Assembly: GCF_014203855.1 (NCBI RefSeq)
Contig: NZ_JACHJV010000001.1
Location: 6,696,001-6,760,000, forward strand
Reading direction: 5' to 3'
Origin: Kitasatospora kifunensis
GTDB taxonomy: Bacteria; Actinomycetota; Actinomycetes; Streptomycetales; Streptomycetaceae
Length of the DNA: 64,000 nucleotides
Both the position numbers and the translations under genes were made by a program. Numbering within the stretch: position 1 is the first letter of the stretch; each line of letters opens with the position of its first letter. Below are positions 8,687 to 19,916 of the stretch, in pieces. The notes under the pieces were generated by a model. It searched no databases. It had not been told where the DNA came from and saw only the letters and a program-made list of their open reading frames with translations.

Positions 8687-8975
8687 AAGTGCCTTGTTCC
8701 GGGTCCGGCAGCCTCTCGGCTGACCGGCCGCACCAGCGGGACACCGGCCAGCGGCCCCCCTTGTGGGAGCTGCCAGGAGCGTCGCGCACCTTCACAGGTG
8801 TCGCGGGCAGCCCGTCACCTTCACCGGCGATGGGCCGCGCGTGTGCATGCACATCAGTGCCCGGCCTCGGAGAGCGGCTGATCACCCCCGGGTGGTTTTT
8901 CTCCGGACCGCGAGAGGCGACCTCCGTCAACACCTGGTGAAGCCGTATTCGCACACTGAAAGAGGTAATGGTTCC
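8687..8975 (+). other. long 5' leader of rpsD, possible S4 autoregulatory RNA
   Basis: About 290 bases without a conserved gene between the TATACT box and the rpsD ATG. It contains several complementary stretches, including a perfect 12-bp palindrome TGTGCATGCACA at 8842-8853, and a run CGGGTGGTTTTTCTCCGG near 8889. S4 is a primary rRNA-binding protein that represses its own synthesis in other bacteria, so a structured regulatory leader is plausible; this is inference. The rpsD frame stays open through much of the leader, but those residues are not part of known S4 proteins. Confidence 0.4.
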
Positions 8976-9590
8976 ATGGCGAACCAGAAGCGTCCCAAGG
9001 TCAAGATCGCGCGTGCCCTTGGCGTGCCGCTGACCCCGAAGTCCGTCAAGTACTTCGAGGCCCGCCCGTACCCGCCCGGCCAGCACGGCCGTGGCCGCAA
9101 GCAGAACTCGGACTACAAGGTCCGTCTGCTCGAGAAGCAGCGTCTGCGCGCCCAGTACGACCTGAGCGAGAAGCAGATGGCCCGCGCGTTCGACCGCGCG
9201 AAGAAGGCCGAGGGCAAGACCGGTGAGGTGCTGGTCGCCGAGCTCGAGACCCGTCTCGACTCGATGGTGCTGCGTTCGGGCATCGCCCGGACCATCTACC
9301 AGGCCCGCCAGATGGTCGTGCACGGTCACATCCAGGTCAACGGCAGCAAGGTCAACAAGCCGTCGTTCCAGATGAAGCCGGGCTACGTCGTCACGGTCAA
9401 GGACAAGTCCAAGGAGAAGGTCCCGTTCCAGGTTGCCCGTGAGGGTGGCTACGCGGGCGAGGGCGCGACCCCGAAGTACCTCGAGGTCAACCTCAAGGCC
9501 CTGGCCTTCCGCCTGGACCGCCTGCCGCAGCGTCGTGAGGTCCCCGTGATCTGCGACGAGCAGCTGGTCGTCGAGTACTACTCGCGCTGA
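8976..9590 (+). CDS. rpsD: 30S ribosomal protein S4
   Basis: 204 residues, normal length. The ATG at 8976 follows AAAGAGGTAA and gives MANQKRPKVKIARALG; upstream in-frame ATG and GTG codons are rejected because S4 begins here. The N terminus lacks the Cys-4 zinc motif, so this is the zinc-independent form. The S4 RNA-binding domain is visible at about residues 95-155 (LETRLDSMVLRSGIA, QARQMVVHGHIQVNG). It binds 16S rRNA early in small-subunit assembly. Unlike the alpha-operon arrangement of many bacteria, it is a single-gene unit between its own promoter and a strong terminator. Confidence 0.97.
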   Translation: MANQKRPKVKIARALGVPLTPKSVKYFEARPYPPGQHGRGRKQNSDYKVRLLEKQRLRAQYDLSEKQMARAFDRAKKAEGKTGEVLVAELETRLDSMVLRSGIARTIYQARQMVVHGHIQVNGSKVNKPSFQMKPGYVVTVKDKSKEKVPFQVAREGGYAGEGATPKYLEVNLKALAFRLDRLPQRREVPVICDEQLVVEYYSR

Positions 9591-9618
9591 CCCGCGAGCC
9601 CGGTACCCCGGTACCGGG

Positions 9619-9664
9619 GCGAGGAGCCCCCACGACCTTCGGGTCGCGGGGGCTCCTCGCGTTT
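9619..9664 (+). terminator. rpsD intrinsic terminator
   Basis: A 19-bp stem (9619-9637 with 9642-9660, one mismatch) closed by a C(TTCG)G tetraloop and followed by GTTTT. This is the most textbook terminator in the window. Confidence 0.93.
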
Positions 9665-9786
9665 TCGCCGGCGCCCGGCCAGGCCACCGGATATCGGCAC
9701 GACCCGCGCGGCCAGCGGGTTTACCGGTCCGACCACGGTCCGCGGCGCGATAGGGTTCCACTCTGAGGAGTGAAGGGAGCACGCGG

Positions 9787-10263
9787 GTGTCCGTGGGAGA
9801 GCTGGCCGGCCTGCTGGTTGCGGTGGGCTGGGTCGTGCTGGTCACCTTGCTCGCCGTCGTCCTGGTACGCCTGTCCAAGGTGCTGCGCGAGGCGACCGTG
9901 CTGGTCTCGGCCGTCACCGAGCAGGCCGTCCCGCTGCTGTCCGACGCCAGCGCCGCCGTGCGCAGCGCGCAGGAGCAGCTGGAGCGGGTCGACGACATCA
10001 CCGCCAACGTGCAGGACGCCGCCGCCAACGCCAACGCGCTCTCCTCCACCGTGGCCGCCACCCTGGGCGGCCCGCTGGTCAAGATGGCGGCGTTCAGCTA
10101 CGGCGTGCGCAAGGCCGTCGGCCGTCAGCAGGCCGGAGTGACCCTGCCTCAGCAGAGCAGCGAGCGCGAGGCGCTGGCCCAGCTGATCCGTGCCGAGGTG
10201 CGGGCCGCCACCGCCCCCAAGGGCGGGCTGCTGTCCCGCGTCCGGCGAGCCGTGAAGGGCTGA
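9787..10263 (+). CDS. DUF948 domain membrane protein
   Basis: 158 residues from GTG, behind GAAGGGAG. A single N-terminal membrane span (about 5-27, ELAGLLVAVGWVVLVTLLAVVLV) is followed by a long amphipathic helical stretch with regularly spaced hydrophobic residues (LREATVLVSAVTEQAVPLL ... LERVDDITANVQDAAANAN), the pattern of DUF948 proteins. The predicted topology is anchored with a cytoplasmic coiled coil. The function is unknown. It is followed after 6 bases by another small gene and then alaS, an arrangement that suggests co-transcription. Confidence 0.8.
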   Translation: MSVGELAGLLVAVGWVVLVTLLAVVLVRLSKVLREATVLVSAVTEQAVPLLSDASAAVRSAQEQLERVDDITANVQDAAANANALSSTVAATLGGPLVKMAAFSYGVRKAVGRQQAGVTLPQQSSEREALAQLIRAEVRAATAPKGGLLSRVRRAVKG

Positions 10264-10269
10264 TGCACC

Positions 10270-10683
10270 GTGGTACGACGCATCTTCTGGATGACGGTCG
10301 GCGCCGGCGCCGCCGTCTGGGCCATGAACAAGGCCAACGAGGCCACCCGCCGGCTCACCCCTGACAGCCTGTCGGGCGCTGCCGCCCGCGGCGCGCTGCA
10401 GCTGGGCGACGCCGCCCGGCGGTTCGCCCAGGACGTGCGCGAGGGCATGGTCGAGCGCGAGGACCAGCTCCGCGCCGACCTCGGGCTGGACGGCACCGCC
10501 GTGGTGGAGCCGCCGATCCGCCCCCGCCGCCCGATCGCGCCTGGGCACAGCGCGCCCCGAGCTATCCCGGCGGCACCAGGCCCAGGCCAGGTCGCCGCCC
10601 TGCCTCCGTCGCGCGTCATCACCACTCACGTCATCGCGTCAACGCCCCGTCAGCTCGAACAGCGCCGGGACAAGCACCCTTAA
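10270..10683 (+). CDS. small conserved actinobacterial protein (DUF6167-like)
   Basis: 137 residues from GTG, 6 bases after the DUF948 gene. The N terminus VRRIFWMTVGAGAAVWAMNKA is hydrophobic and may be a membrane anchor; the middle is a charged helix (AARRFAQDVREGMVEREDQLRADLGL); the tail is Pro/Ala/Arg rich and low in complexity. I match it to the DUF6167 group by its position between a DUF948 gene and alaS and by its N terminus, with moderate certainty. No enzymatic motif is visible. Confidence 0.7.
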   Translation: MVRRIFWMTVGAGAAVWAMNKANEATRRLTPDSLSGAAARGALQLGDAARRFAQDVREGMVEREDQLRADLGLDGTAVVEPPIRPRRPIAPGHSAPRAIPAAPGPGQVAALPPSRVITTHVIASTPRQLEQRRDKHP

Positions 10684-10698
10684 CCGGAAGGACCACTC

Positions 10699-13367
<2,669 letters not shown>

Positions 13368-13368
<1 letters not shown>

Positions 13369-13871
13369 TGGAGCCTCAGCTGTCAGCCGGCTCGCCGGAC
13401 GAGCCCAAGCCTTGGCGCCGGGGCCGGCGGATCGCCGTCGACGTCGGTGACGCCCGGATCGGGGTCGCCTCCTGCGACCCCGACGGCCTGATCGCCACGC
13501 CCGTGGAGACGGTCCCCGCCGGGGGCCGCTCCCAGGCGCGGCTCAAGGCGATCGTGGAGGAGTACGACGCGATCGAGGTGGTGGTCGGCCTGCCGCGCTC
13601 GCTCAGCGGCAAGGAGGGCCCGGCGGCCGAGAAGGTCCGCGGCTACGCGGGTCGGCTGGCCGCGCTGCTCGACCCGGTGCCGATCCGGCTGGTGGACGAG
13701 CGGATGACCACGGTCACGGCGGCCCAGGGGATGCGCGCCGCCGGGGTGAAGGCCAAGAAGGGCCGTTCGGCGATCGACCAGGCCGCGGCCGTGGTGATCC
13801 TGCAGAGCGCGCTCGAGGCCGAACGAGTGAGCGGTCGGCCGCCCGGCGAGAGTGTCGCACCAGTGCGCTGA
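13368..13871 (+). CDS. ruvX: RuvX/YqgF-type Holliday junction resolvase-like nuclease
   Basis: 167 residues, with the ATG sharing its first base with the alaS stop. RNase H-like fold motifs: RRIAVDVGDARIGVASCDPDG (first catalytic Asp), EVVVGLPRSLSGKEGPAAEKV, IRLVDERMTTVTA (acidic Glu) and KGRSAIDQAAAVVILQSAL (last Asp). The family takes part in 16S rRNA 5' maturation (pre-16S nuclease) and has been proposed as a Holliday junction resolvase. The tight junction with alaS is typical for actinobacteria. Confidence 0.92.
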
Positions 13872-13898
13872 TCACCCAGTCCTACATTCGTGGTCAGG

Positions 13899-13926
13899 GG
13901 CCCGTCCGGACGCGTCCGGACGGGCC
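13899..13926 (+). terminator. 28-bp perfect palindrome after ruvX
   Basis: A perfect 28-bp palindrome centred on ACGCGT, 27 bases after the ruvX stop and 39 bases before the first mltG. It can fold into a GC-only stem and most likely ends the alaS-ruvX transcript. Confidence 0.65.
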
Positions 13927-13965
13927 TCCTCGCTGACCGGGTAGGCCACACAAGGGGCAGAGGCG

Positions 13966-15186
13966 ATGGACCAGGACGCGGTCCCCGGGCTGAGCCCGGG
14001 TCATCTCGGAGCCCCGACCTTCGAACCGGCGCCGGCCCCCGTGGACCTGGCCACCGGCCCCGACCCGGCCGGTGAGCCCGAGGAACCGGAGTCGGCACAC
14101 CCCGATCACACGGGCCTGGCCTGCGGGCTCACCCTGCTGCTGCTCGCGCTGCTGGCCGGCGGCGCGTTGCTGGCCGGGCGCGCCCTGTTCGTCCATTCGG
14201 GGCCGAGTCGACCCGCCGACTACGCGGGCCACGGCCACGGCGAGGTGATCCAGATCTCGGTGCCGGAGGGCGCCAGCCTCACCAAGATCGCCCAGATTCT
14301 GCAGCAGAACCAGGTGGTGGCCAGCGTCCGGGCGTTCACCTCCGTCGCGGCCGGCAGCAGCACCAAGATCCAGCCCGGCACCTACGCGCTGCGCCACCAG
14401 ATGTCGGCCGGCGCCGCGCTGGGCGTGCTCGGCAACCCGGCCAACGCCAACGCGCTGACCATCCCCGAGGGCCGCCGCGCCAGCCAGGTCTACTCCGCCA
14501 TCGACCAGCGGCTGAACCTGCCGGCCGGCACCGCCCAGCACACCGCCGAGCAGCACCTGGCCGAGCTCAAGTTGCCGGACTACGCGGTCGGCAACCCGGA
14601 GGGGCTGCTCTTCCCCTCCACCTACAGCGTGACCGGGGACACCACGGCACTCAGCCTGCTCCAGCAGATGGTGGCCCGAGCCGGCCGCGAGTTCGGTACC
14701 GACGACATCGACCACCCCGAGGTCAGTGGGCTGACGGGCTACCAGGCACTGGTGGTGGCCAGCCTGGTCCAGGGCGAGTCGGACAATCCGGATGACATGG
14801 CGAAGGTGGCCAGGGTGATCTACAACCGGCTGGCCCGCTCGATGCCGCTGCAACTCGACTCCACCATCAACTACGCGCTGGGCCGCGCCACGCTGCACAC
14901 GAGCGTGACCGACACCCAGCTCGACTCGCCGTTCAACACCTACCGGGTGCCAGGACTGCCACCGACCCCGATCGACAACCCGGGGCACGACGCGGTCCGG
15001 GCGGCGCTGAACCCGGCACCGGGGGACTGGCTCTACTTCGTCACCGTGCGCCCCGGCGATACCAGGTTCACCGACAGTGATCAGCAGCACCGCAAGAACG
15101 TCGAGGAGTTCAACGCCTACCAAGCCCGGCACTCCGCCTCGCCCAGTGCCACGGACGGTGATTCCTCCGAGTCGACCGGGCAGTGA
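13966..15186 (+). CDS. mltG: endolytic murein transglycosylase MltG, short paralogue
   Basis: 406 residues. A cytoplasmic head of about 50 residues, one membrane span (about 49-70, LACGLTLLLLALLAGGALLAG), then an extracytoplasmic YceG domain. A LysM-like part (VIQISVPEGASLTKIAQILQQ) precedes the catalytic region VVASLVQGESDNPDDMAKVA with the conserved Glu, then VIYNRL, LQLDSTINYALG and FNTYRVPGLPPTPIDNPG. MltG cleaves nascent glycan strands and sets their length. Older annotation calls this family aminodeoxychorismate lyase, which is not supported by the fold. The next gene is a second MltG. Confidence 0.9.
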   Translation: MDQDAVPGLSPGHLGAPTFEPAPAPVDLATGPDPAGEPEEPESAHPDHTGLACGLTLLLLALLAGGALLAGRALFVHSGPSRPADYAGHGHGEVIQISVPEGASLTKIAQILQQNQVVASVRAFTSVAAGSSTKIQPGTYALRHQMSAGAALGVLGNPANANALTIPEGRRASQVYSAIDQRLNLPAGTAQHTAEQHLAELKLPDYAVGNPEGLLFPSTYSVTGDTTALSLLQQMVARAGREFGTDDIDHPEVSGLTGYQALVVASLVQGESDNPDDMAKVARVIYNRLARSMPLQLDSTINYALGRATLHTSVTDTQLDSPFNTYRVPGLPPTPIDNPGHDAVRAALNPAPGDWLYFVTVRPGDTRFTDSDQQHRKNVEEFNAYQARHSASPSATDGDSSESTGQ

Positions 15187-15356
15187 CGCGCAGTCGGTGG
15201 GTGCGACGCAGAGATGAGGGAACAAGCGGTACCGTGCGGTACGGTAACGTCTCCCCTCAGCCGTCGCGCTAGCACGCCGGTTCGAGGTAGTGCCGGGACG
15301 CCGTCCCGGACGGCCGGTCCGATCAACCGTCCGTCTCCGTCGGCCTAAGGGATTTC

Positions 15357-17282
15357 ATGACTGATCTGGGTCGGGGCTACGGCTCCCAGCCGTGGCACCC
15401 CACCGAGCCCGGCTACGCTGAGCAGCCGGTGCAGGGCGCCGCCGCCGGCGAGTCGCAGTACCTCCAGCCGGAGCAGTACGGGCAACCGGAGCAGTACGGG
15501 CAGCAGGGTCAGCAGCAGTACCAGGTGCCGGAGCAGTACGGGCAGCAGCAGGCGTACGTGCCGCAGGACCCGTACGCGCAGCAGCAGTGGCAGCAGCAGG
15601 CGTACCAGCAGCAGTACCCGCAGCAGCAGGGCTATCCGCAGCAGGGCGGCTACGTCCAGCAGGCCGACTACCCGCAGCAGCAGGGGTATCCGCAGCAGGG
15701 CGGCGGCTACCAGCAGGTGCCGCAGCAGCTCGTTCAGGAACACCTCGGCCAGCAGCAGGGCTTCCCGCAGCAGGCCGGGCAGCAGCAGATGCCGCAGCAG
15801 CAGGCCGCCCAGCAGCAGATGCCGCAACAGCAGGCCGCCCAGCAACAGATGCCGCAGCAGCAGGTCGCGCAGCCGGTGGCGCCGCAGCCCGCAGGCCCGG
15901 GGCCGGACGGCATCGACTGGGAGGCCGAGGCCGCAGCGCTGGAGGCCGCCGCGCACCCGGGCGGCCAGGAGCTCTACGCCGAGGACGGCGAGTACCGCGA
16001 CGCCGAAGACGCCGAGTACGGCGAGGACGCCGGGCACGGCGAGGGCGAGTACGTCGAGGAAGAGTACGAGGAGTACGCCGAGGACGGCGAGCACACCGAG
16101 GACGACTACGCCGAGCACCAGGAGCAGCAGGGCTCCTTCCTCGGCACCCAGGACAACAGCCAGGAGGCCGAGGCCGAGCGCAAGGCCAAGGGCAAGAAGT
16201 CCGGACGCCGCAACGGCGGCGCCTGCCTGCTGGTCGCCCTGGTGCTGCTCGGCGGCCTGGGCGGCGCCGGCTGGTGGGGCTACGGTTTCTACCAGAGCAC
16301 CTTCGGCCCGCCGCCGGACTACAAGGGCAACGGCACCGGCAAGGTCCAGATCCAGATCCAGGACGGCGCCTCGGCCGGCGACATGGCACAGGTGCTGAAG
16401 AACGCCGACGTGATCAAGAGTGTGGGCGCGTTCAACAACGCCTACAACAAGTCGGGCAAGACCATCCAGCCCGGCTACTACTCCATGCAGCAGCAGATGT
16501 CCGGTGACGCGGCGGTGGCGCTGATGATCAGCGAGGCGGGCGGCGACTCGCTGATCATCCCCGAGGGCAAGAAGTCCTCGGACATCTACACGATGATCGA
16601 CAACAAGCTGAAGCTCTCCCCGGGTACCACCGCGAACGCAGCCAAGGCGAACGCGGCCAACCTCGGCCTGCCCGCCTACGCGAACAACGACCCCGAGGGC
16701 TTCCTGTGGCCGACCAAGTACTCGGTGGCCGCCGGCATGAAGCCGGAGGACCTGCTCAAGCAGATGGTGAGCAACGCCGTGGCCGAGTACAGCCAGCTGA
16801 ACCTGGACTCGGCGGCCCAGAGCGTCGGTCTGAAGAACGCCTACGACGTGATCACCGAGGCGAGCATCCTGCAGGCGGAGGGCAACAACGTCGCCGACTT
16901 CGGCAAGATGGCCCGGGTCATGGACAACCGGCTCAACGGCCCGCTCACCAAGGACCTCACCAAGCACGTGCTCGGCATGGACACCACGCTGCAGTACTCG
17001 GTGGGCACCAAGACCCTGACCTTGGCGCAGATCAACGACGGGTCGAACAAGTACAACACCTACATCAACCCGGGCCTGCCGCCGACCCCGATCTCCAACC
17101 CGGGCGATGCCGCGATCAAGGCCGTGCTCAACCCGACCCCGGGCGACTGGATCTTCTTCATCGCGATGAGCCCGACCGAGACGCGCTTCTCCGCCACCAA
17201 GGCCGAGCACTCGCAGAACGTCCAGCAGTACTGCACCGCGCACGGCCAGGGCTTCGACGCGAGCAACCTCACCTGCAAGTAG
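15357..17282 (+). CDS. mltG: endolytic murein transglycosylase MltG with Gln-rich/acidic N terminus
   Basis: 641 residues. Residues about 20-185 are a Gln/Pro/Tyr-rich low-complexity region with repeated QQQGYPQQ and three AAQQQMPQQQ-like units; about 190-265 is strongly acidic (Glu, Asp, Tyr); then a basic stop-transfer (RKAKGKKSGRRNGG) and one membrane span near 285-305. The YceG domain follows: VQIQIQDGASAGDMAQVL, ITEASILQAEGNNVADFGKMA with the catalytic Glu, VMDNRL, MDTTLQYSVG and YNTYINPGLPPTPISNPG. It is clearly a paralogue of the gene just upstream, but the two differ greatly in sequence and cytoplasmic region. The ATG at 15357 lies behind a weak ribosome site (CTAAGGGAT). Confidence 0.9.
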   Translation: MTDLGRGYGSQPWHPTEPGYAEQPVQGAAAGESQYLQPEQYGQPEQYGQQGQQQYQVPEQYGQQQAYVPQDPYAQQQWQQQAYQQQYPQQQGYPQQGGYVQQADYPQQQGYPQQGGGYQQVPQQLVQEHLGQQQGFPQQAGQQQMPQQQAAQQQMPQQQAAQQQMPQQQVAQPVAPQPAGPGPDGIDWEAEAAALEAAAHPGGQELYAEDGEYRDAEDAEYGEDAGHGEGEYVEEEYEEYAEDGEHTEDDYAEHQEQQGSFLGTQDNSQEAEAERKAKGKKSGRRNGGACLLVALVLLGGLGGAGWWGYGFYQSTFGPPPDYKGNGTGKVQIQIQDGASAGDMAQVLKNADVIKSVGAFNNAYNKSGKTIQPGYYSMQQQMSGDAAVALMISEAGGDSLIIPEGKKSSDIYTMIDNKLKLSPGTTANAAKANAANLGLPAYANNDPEGFLWPTKYSVAAGMKPEDLLKQMVSNAVAEYSQLNLDSAAQSVGLKNAYDVITEASILQAEGNNVADFGKMARVMDNRLNGPLTKDLTKHVLGMDTTLQYSVGTKTLTLAQINDGSNKYNTYINPGLPPTPISNPGDAAIKAVLNPTPGDWIFFIAMSPTETRFSATKAEHSQNVQQYCTAHGQGFDASNLTCK

Positions 17283-17334
17283 CGGGCGCGCGGCGGCCGG
17301 TAGGTTGGTCGAGCCCTGATCGTGAAGAAATAAG

Positions 17335-18180
17335 GTGACCAGGCTCGTGACGATCCACCACCGCGCGGCCGTGCTCGGCTCGCCCATCGCGCACTCGCTC
17401 TCCCCGGTGCTGCACAACGCCGCCTACCGGGCGCTGGGGCTGGACGACTGGGAGTACGGTCGCTTCGAGTTGGACGAGGCGGGGCTGCCGGACTTCCTGG
17501 CGGGCCTTGCGCCGGGCACCTGGGCGGGCTTCTCGCTGACCATGCCGCTGAAGCGGGCGGTGATCCCGCTGCTGGACGAGGTGAGCGAGACCGCGCTGGC
17601 GGTGGACGCGGTGAACACCCTGGTCTTCGAGGCCGACGGCCGACGCACCGGTGACAACACCGATGTGCTGGGCCTGGTGGCGGCGTTGCGCGAGCGTGGC
17701 ATCGAGCGGGTGCCGTCGGCGGCCGTGCTGGGTGCCGGCGCCACCGCCTCCTCGGCGCTGGCCGCGCTCGCCCGACTCGGTGCCGAGCAGATCACCGTCT
17801 ACCTGCGCAGCCCGGAGCGGGCACGGCAGATGAAGGAGCTCGGCGAGCGGCTGGGGGTGGCGGTGAGTCCCGCCGACTGGGCCCGCGGTGCTGAGGCACT
17901 GGCCGGGCCGCTGACCATCTCCACCACCCCGGTCGGTGCCACCGACGGCTTCGCGGCCGAGCTCACCGCCACCCCGGGCGCCCTGTTCGACGTGCTCTAC
18001 CACCCCTGGCCGACCGCGTTGGCCGCCGCCTGCGCCGAGCGCGGTGCCACCGTGCTCGGCGGTCTGGACCTGCTGGTCCATCAGGCGGTACTGCAGTGCG
18101 AGCGGTTCACCAGGATCACCCCGGGGCCGCTGGCCGCGATGCGGGCGGCGGGCGAGGCGGCGCTGGCGCGGCGCGACTGA
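17335..18180 (+). CDS. aroE: shikimate dehydrogenase
   Basis: 281 residues from GTG 17335; an in-frame GTG at 17347 is an alternative with AAGGTGA well placed ahead of it. Substrate motif RAAVLGSPIAHSLSPVLHNAAY, the catalytic Lys in SLTMPLKRAVIP, VNTLVF, DNTDVLGLV, and the NADP-binding AAVLGAGATASSAL. It reduces 3-dehydroshikimate to shikimate in the cytoplasm. It lies 12 bases from the convergent end of the next gene and is separated from the aroC-aroK-aroB-aroQ operon by about 550 bases. Confidence 0.95.
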   Translation: MTRLVTIHHRAAVLGSPIAHSLSPVLHNAAYRALGLDDWEYGRFELDEAGLPDFLAGLAPGTWAGFSLTMPLKRAVIPLLDEVSETALAVDAVNTLVFEADGRRTGDNTDVLGLVAALRERGIERVPSAAVLGAGATASSALAALARLGAEQITVYLRSPERARQMKELGERLGVAVSPADWARGAEALAGPLTISTTPVGATDGFAAELTATPGALFDVLYHPWPTALAAACAERGATVLGGLDLLVHQAVLQCERFTRITPGPLAAMRAAGEAALARRD

Positions 18181-18192
18181 CGGCCGGTCGCC

Positions 18193-18444
18193 TCAGTGCT
18201 GCGCGCTCGGCTCCCGGCCACGCAGCACGGCCACCAGGCCGAGCAGTGAGACCACCGCCCAGACGCCCTCCAGCAGCAGGAACCCCCACTGCGCGGTCAG
18301 CCCGGCCTGGGTGGCCAGAATCGCGGAGCCGCACAGGTTGAGCAGCAGGTAGCTGCGCGAGCGCCCGTCCAGCTTGCCCCACTGGGCCAGCGCGAACGGG
18401 ATCAGGATGAGGATCGAACCGAAGACCTGCACGGCCTGTTCCAT
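18193..18444 (-). CDS. CBU_0592-like small membrane protein
   Basis: 83 residues. Three hydrophobic segments: VQVFGSILILIPFALAQWG, LLLNLCGSAILATQAGL, and FLLLEGVWAVVSLLGLVAVL. The pattern QxxGSxLIL.PF ... LLLNLCGS ... GFLLLEGVWAVVS is that of the CBU_0592 membrane domain, of unknown function. It is encoded opposite to the aro genes, with its stop 12 bases from the aroE stop. The leader shared with aroC (18445-18731) shows no further gene and no strong promoter match. Confidence 0.8.
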   Translation of the reverse strand: MEQAVQVFGSILILIPFALAQWGKLDGRSRSYLLLNLCGSAILATQAGLTAQWGFLLLEGVWAVVSLLGLVAVLRGREPSAQH

Positions 18445-18731
18445 GACGGCACCCCTCCAACGGGTCTGCGTCGTCTTGTCAGTCCGGGTACGGCGCGTCT
18501 CGTCCGGTGGCCGCAGGCAAGCGGTCGAACACCATTCTGCCTGATCCCACCTGCGGATGTGCCTGATCCCGTCGGCGGGACGAAGCTGTCCGTTCTGCGG
18601 ACCGTGGACTGGTTCAGGTCGGGGACGTGAAAGGATTCACCACAGGGCTCGCCGCACGGGCCCGCAGATCAAACCCGGCCGGGAGCACCGCGCGAGCGCC
18701 GTGAATCCGGACCGCTGACGAAGGAGCACCG

Positions 18732-19916
18732 TTGGGTACGTTGCGCTGGCTGACGGCGGGGGAGTCGCACGGCCCCGCACTCGTTGCCACCCTGGAGGGC
18801 CTGCCCGCGGGCGTGCCCGTCACCACTGCGGCGGTTGCGGACGCGCTGGCGCGGCGGCGGCTGGGCTACGGGCGCGGTGCTCGGATGAAGTTCGAGCAGG
18901 ACGAGGTGACCTTCCTCGGCGGGGTGCGGCACGGCGAGACCATGGGCAGCCCGGTGGCCATCATGGTCGGCAACACCGAGTGGCCCAAGTGGGAGCAGGT
19001 GATGTCGGCCGACCCGGTCGACCCCGAGGTGCTCGCCGGACTGGCCCGCAACGAGGCGCTGACCCGCCCGCGTCCTGGCCACGCCGACCTGGCGGGCATG
19101 CAGAAGTACTCGATCGACGAGGCCCGCCCGATCCTGGAGCGCGCCAGCGCCCGTGAGACGGCCGCCCGGGTCGCGCTCGGTGTGGTGGCCCGCGCCTTCC
19201 TGAAGGAGACCTGCGGCATCGAGATCGTCTCGCACGTGGTCGAGCTGGGCGCCGCCAAGGCCCCGGCCGGCGTGCTGCCGCAGCCCGGCGACGAGGCCCG
19301 GCTGGACGAGGACCCGGTGCGCTGCCTGGACGCGGACGCCTCCGAGCGGATGGTCGCCGAGATCGACCAGGCGCACAAGGACGGCGACACGCTCGGCGGT
19401 GTGGTCGAGGTGCTGGCCTACGGCGTGCCGGTGGGCCTGGGCTCGCACGTGCACTGGGACCGGCGCCTCGACGCGCGGTTGGCCGCCGCGCTGATGGGCA
19501 TCCAGGCGATCAAGGGCGTCGAGGTCGGCGACGGCTTCGAGCTGGCCCGGATCCCCGGCTCCCAGGCGCACGACGAGATCGTGCCGACCGCGGAGGGCGT
19601 CAAGCGCACCTCCGGGCGTTCCGGCGGCACCGAGGGCGGGCTGTCCACCGGTGAACTGCTGCGGGTGCGGGCCGCGATGAAGCCGATCGCCACCGTGCCG
19701 CGCGCGCTGCGCACCATCGACGTGCGCACCGGTGAGGAGGCCAAGGCCCACCACCAGCGCTCGGACGTCTGCGCGGTGCCGGCCGCCGGCATCGTCGCCG
19801 AGGCGATGGTCGCACTGGTGCTGGCCGACGCGGTGAGCGAGAAGTTCGGTGGCGACCACGTCAGCGAGACCCGGCGCAACGTGCAGGGTTACCTCGACCA
19901 CCTGATCGTGCGATGA
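18732..19916 (+). CDS. aroC: chorismate synthase
   Basis: 394 residues. TTG start at 18732 behind GAAGGAG, giving GTLRWLTAGESHGPALVATLEGLPAG, the canonical N terminus. Further signatures are RRRLGYGRGARMKFEQDEV, FLGGVRHGETMGSPVAI, RPRPGHADLAGMQKY, ASARETAARVALG and RTSGRSGGTEGGLSTGELLR. The enzyme uses reduced FMN to convert EPSP to chorismate. It is the first gene of a four-gene operon in which each stop overlaps the next start as ATGA. Confidence 0.96.
   Translation: MGTLRWLTAGESHGPALVATLEGLPAGVPVTTAAVADALARRRLGYGRGARMKFEQDEVTFLGGVRHGETMGSPVAIMVGNTEWPKWEQVMSADPVDPEVLAGLARNEALTRPRPGHADLAGMQKYSIDEARPILERASARETAARVALGVVARAFLKETCGIEIVSHVVELGAAKAPAGVLPQPGDEARLDEDPVRCLDADASERMVAEIDQAHKDGDTLGGVVEVLAYGVPVGLGSHVHWDRRLDARLAAALMGIQAIKGVEVGDGFELARIPGSQAHDEIVPTAEGVKRTSGRSGGTEGGLSTGELLRVRAAMKPIATVPRALRTIDVRTGEEAKAHHQRSDVCAVPAAGIVAEAMVALVLADAVSEKFGGDHVSETRRNVQGYLDHLIVR

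Noticed and set aside
8847..8975. N-terminal extension of S4 from upstream in-frame ATG or GTG codons
   Set aside because: S4 proteins begin at MANQKRPKVK, and a good ribosome site lies right before that ATG; the extension shows no conserved residues.
13966..17282. Aminodeoxychorismate lyase (folate) for the two mltG genes
   Set aside because: This is an old annotation of the YceG family; the PLP-enzyme motifs of PabC are absent and the membrane anchor plus catalytic Glu fit MltG.
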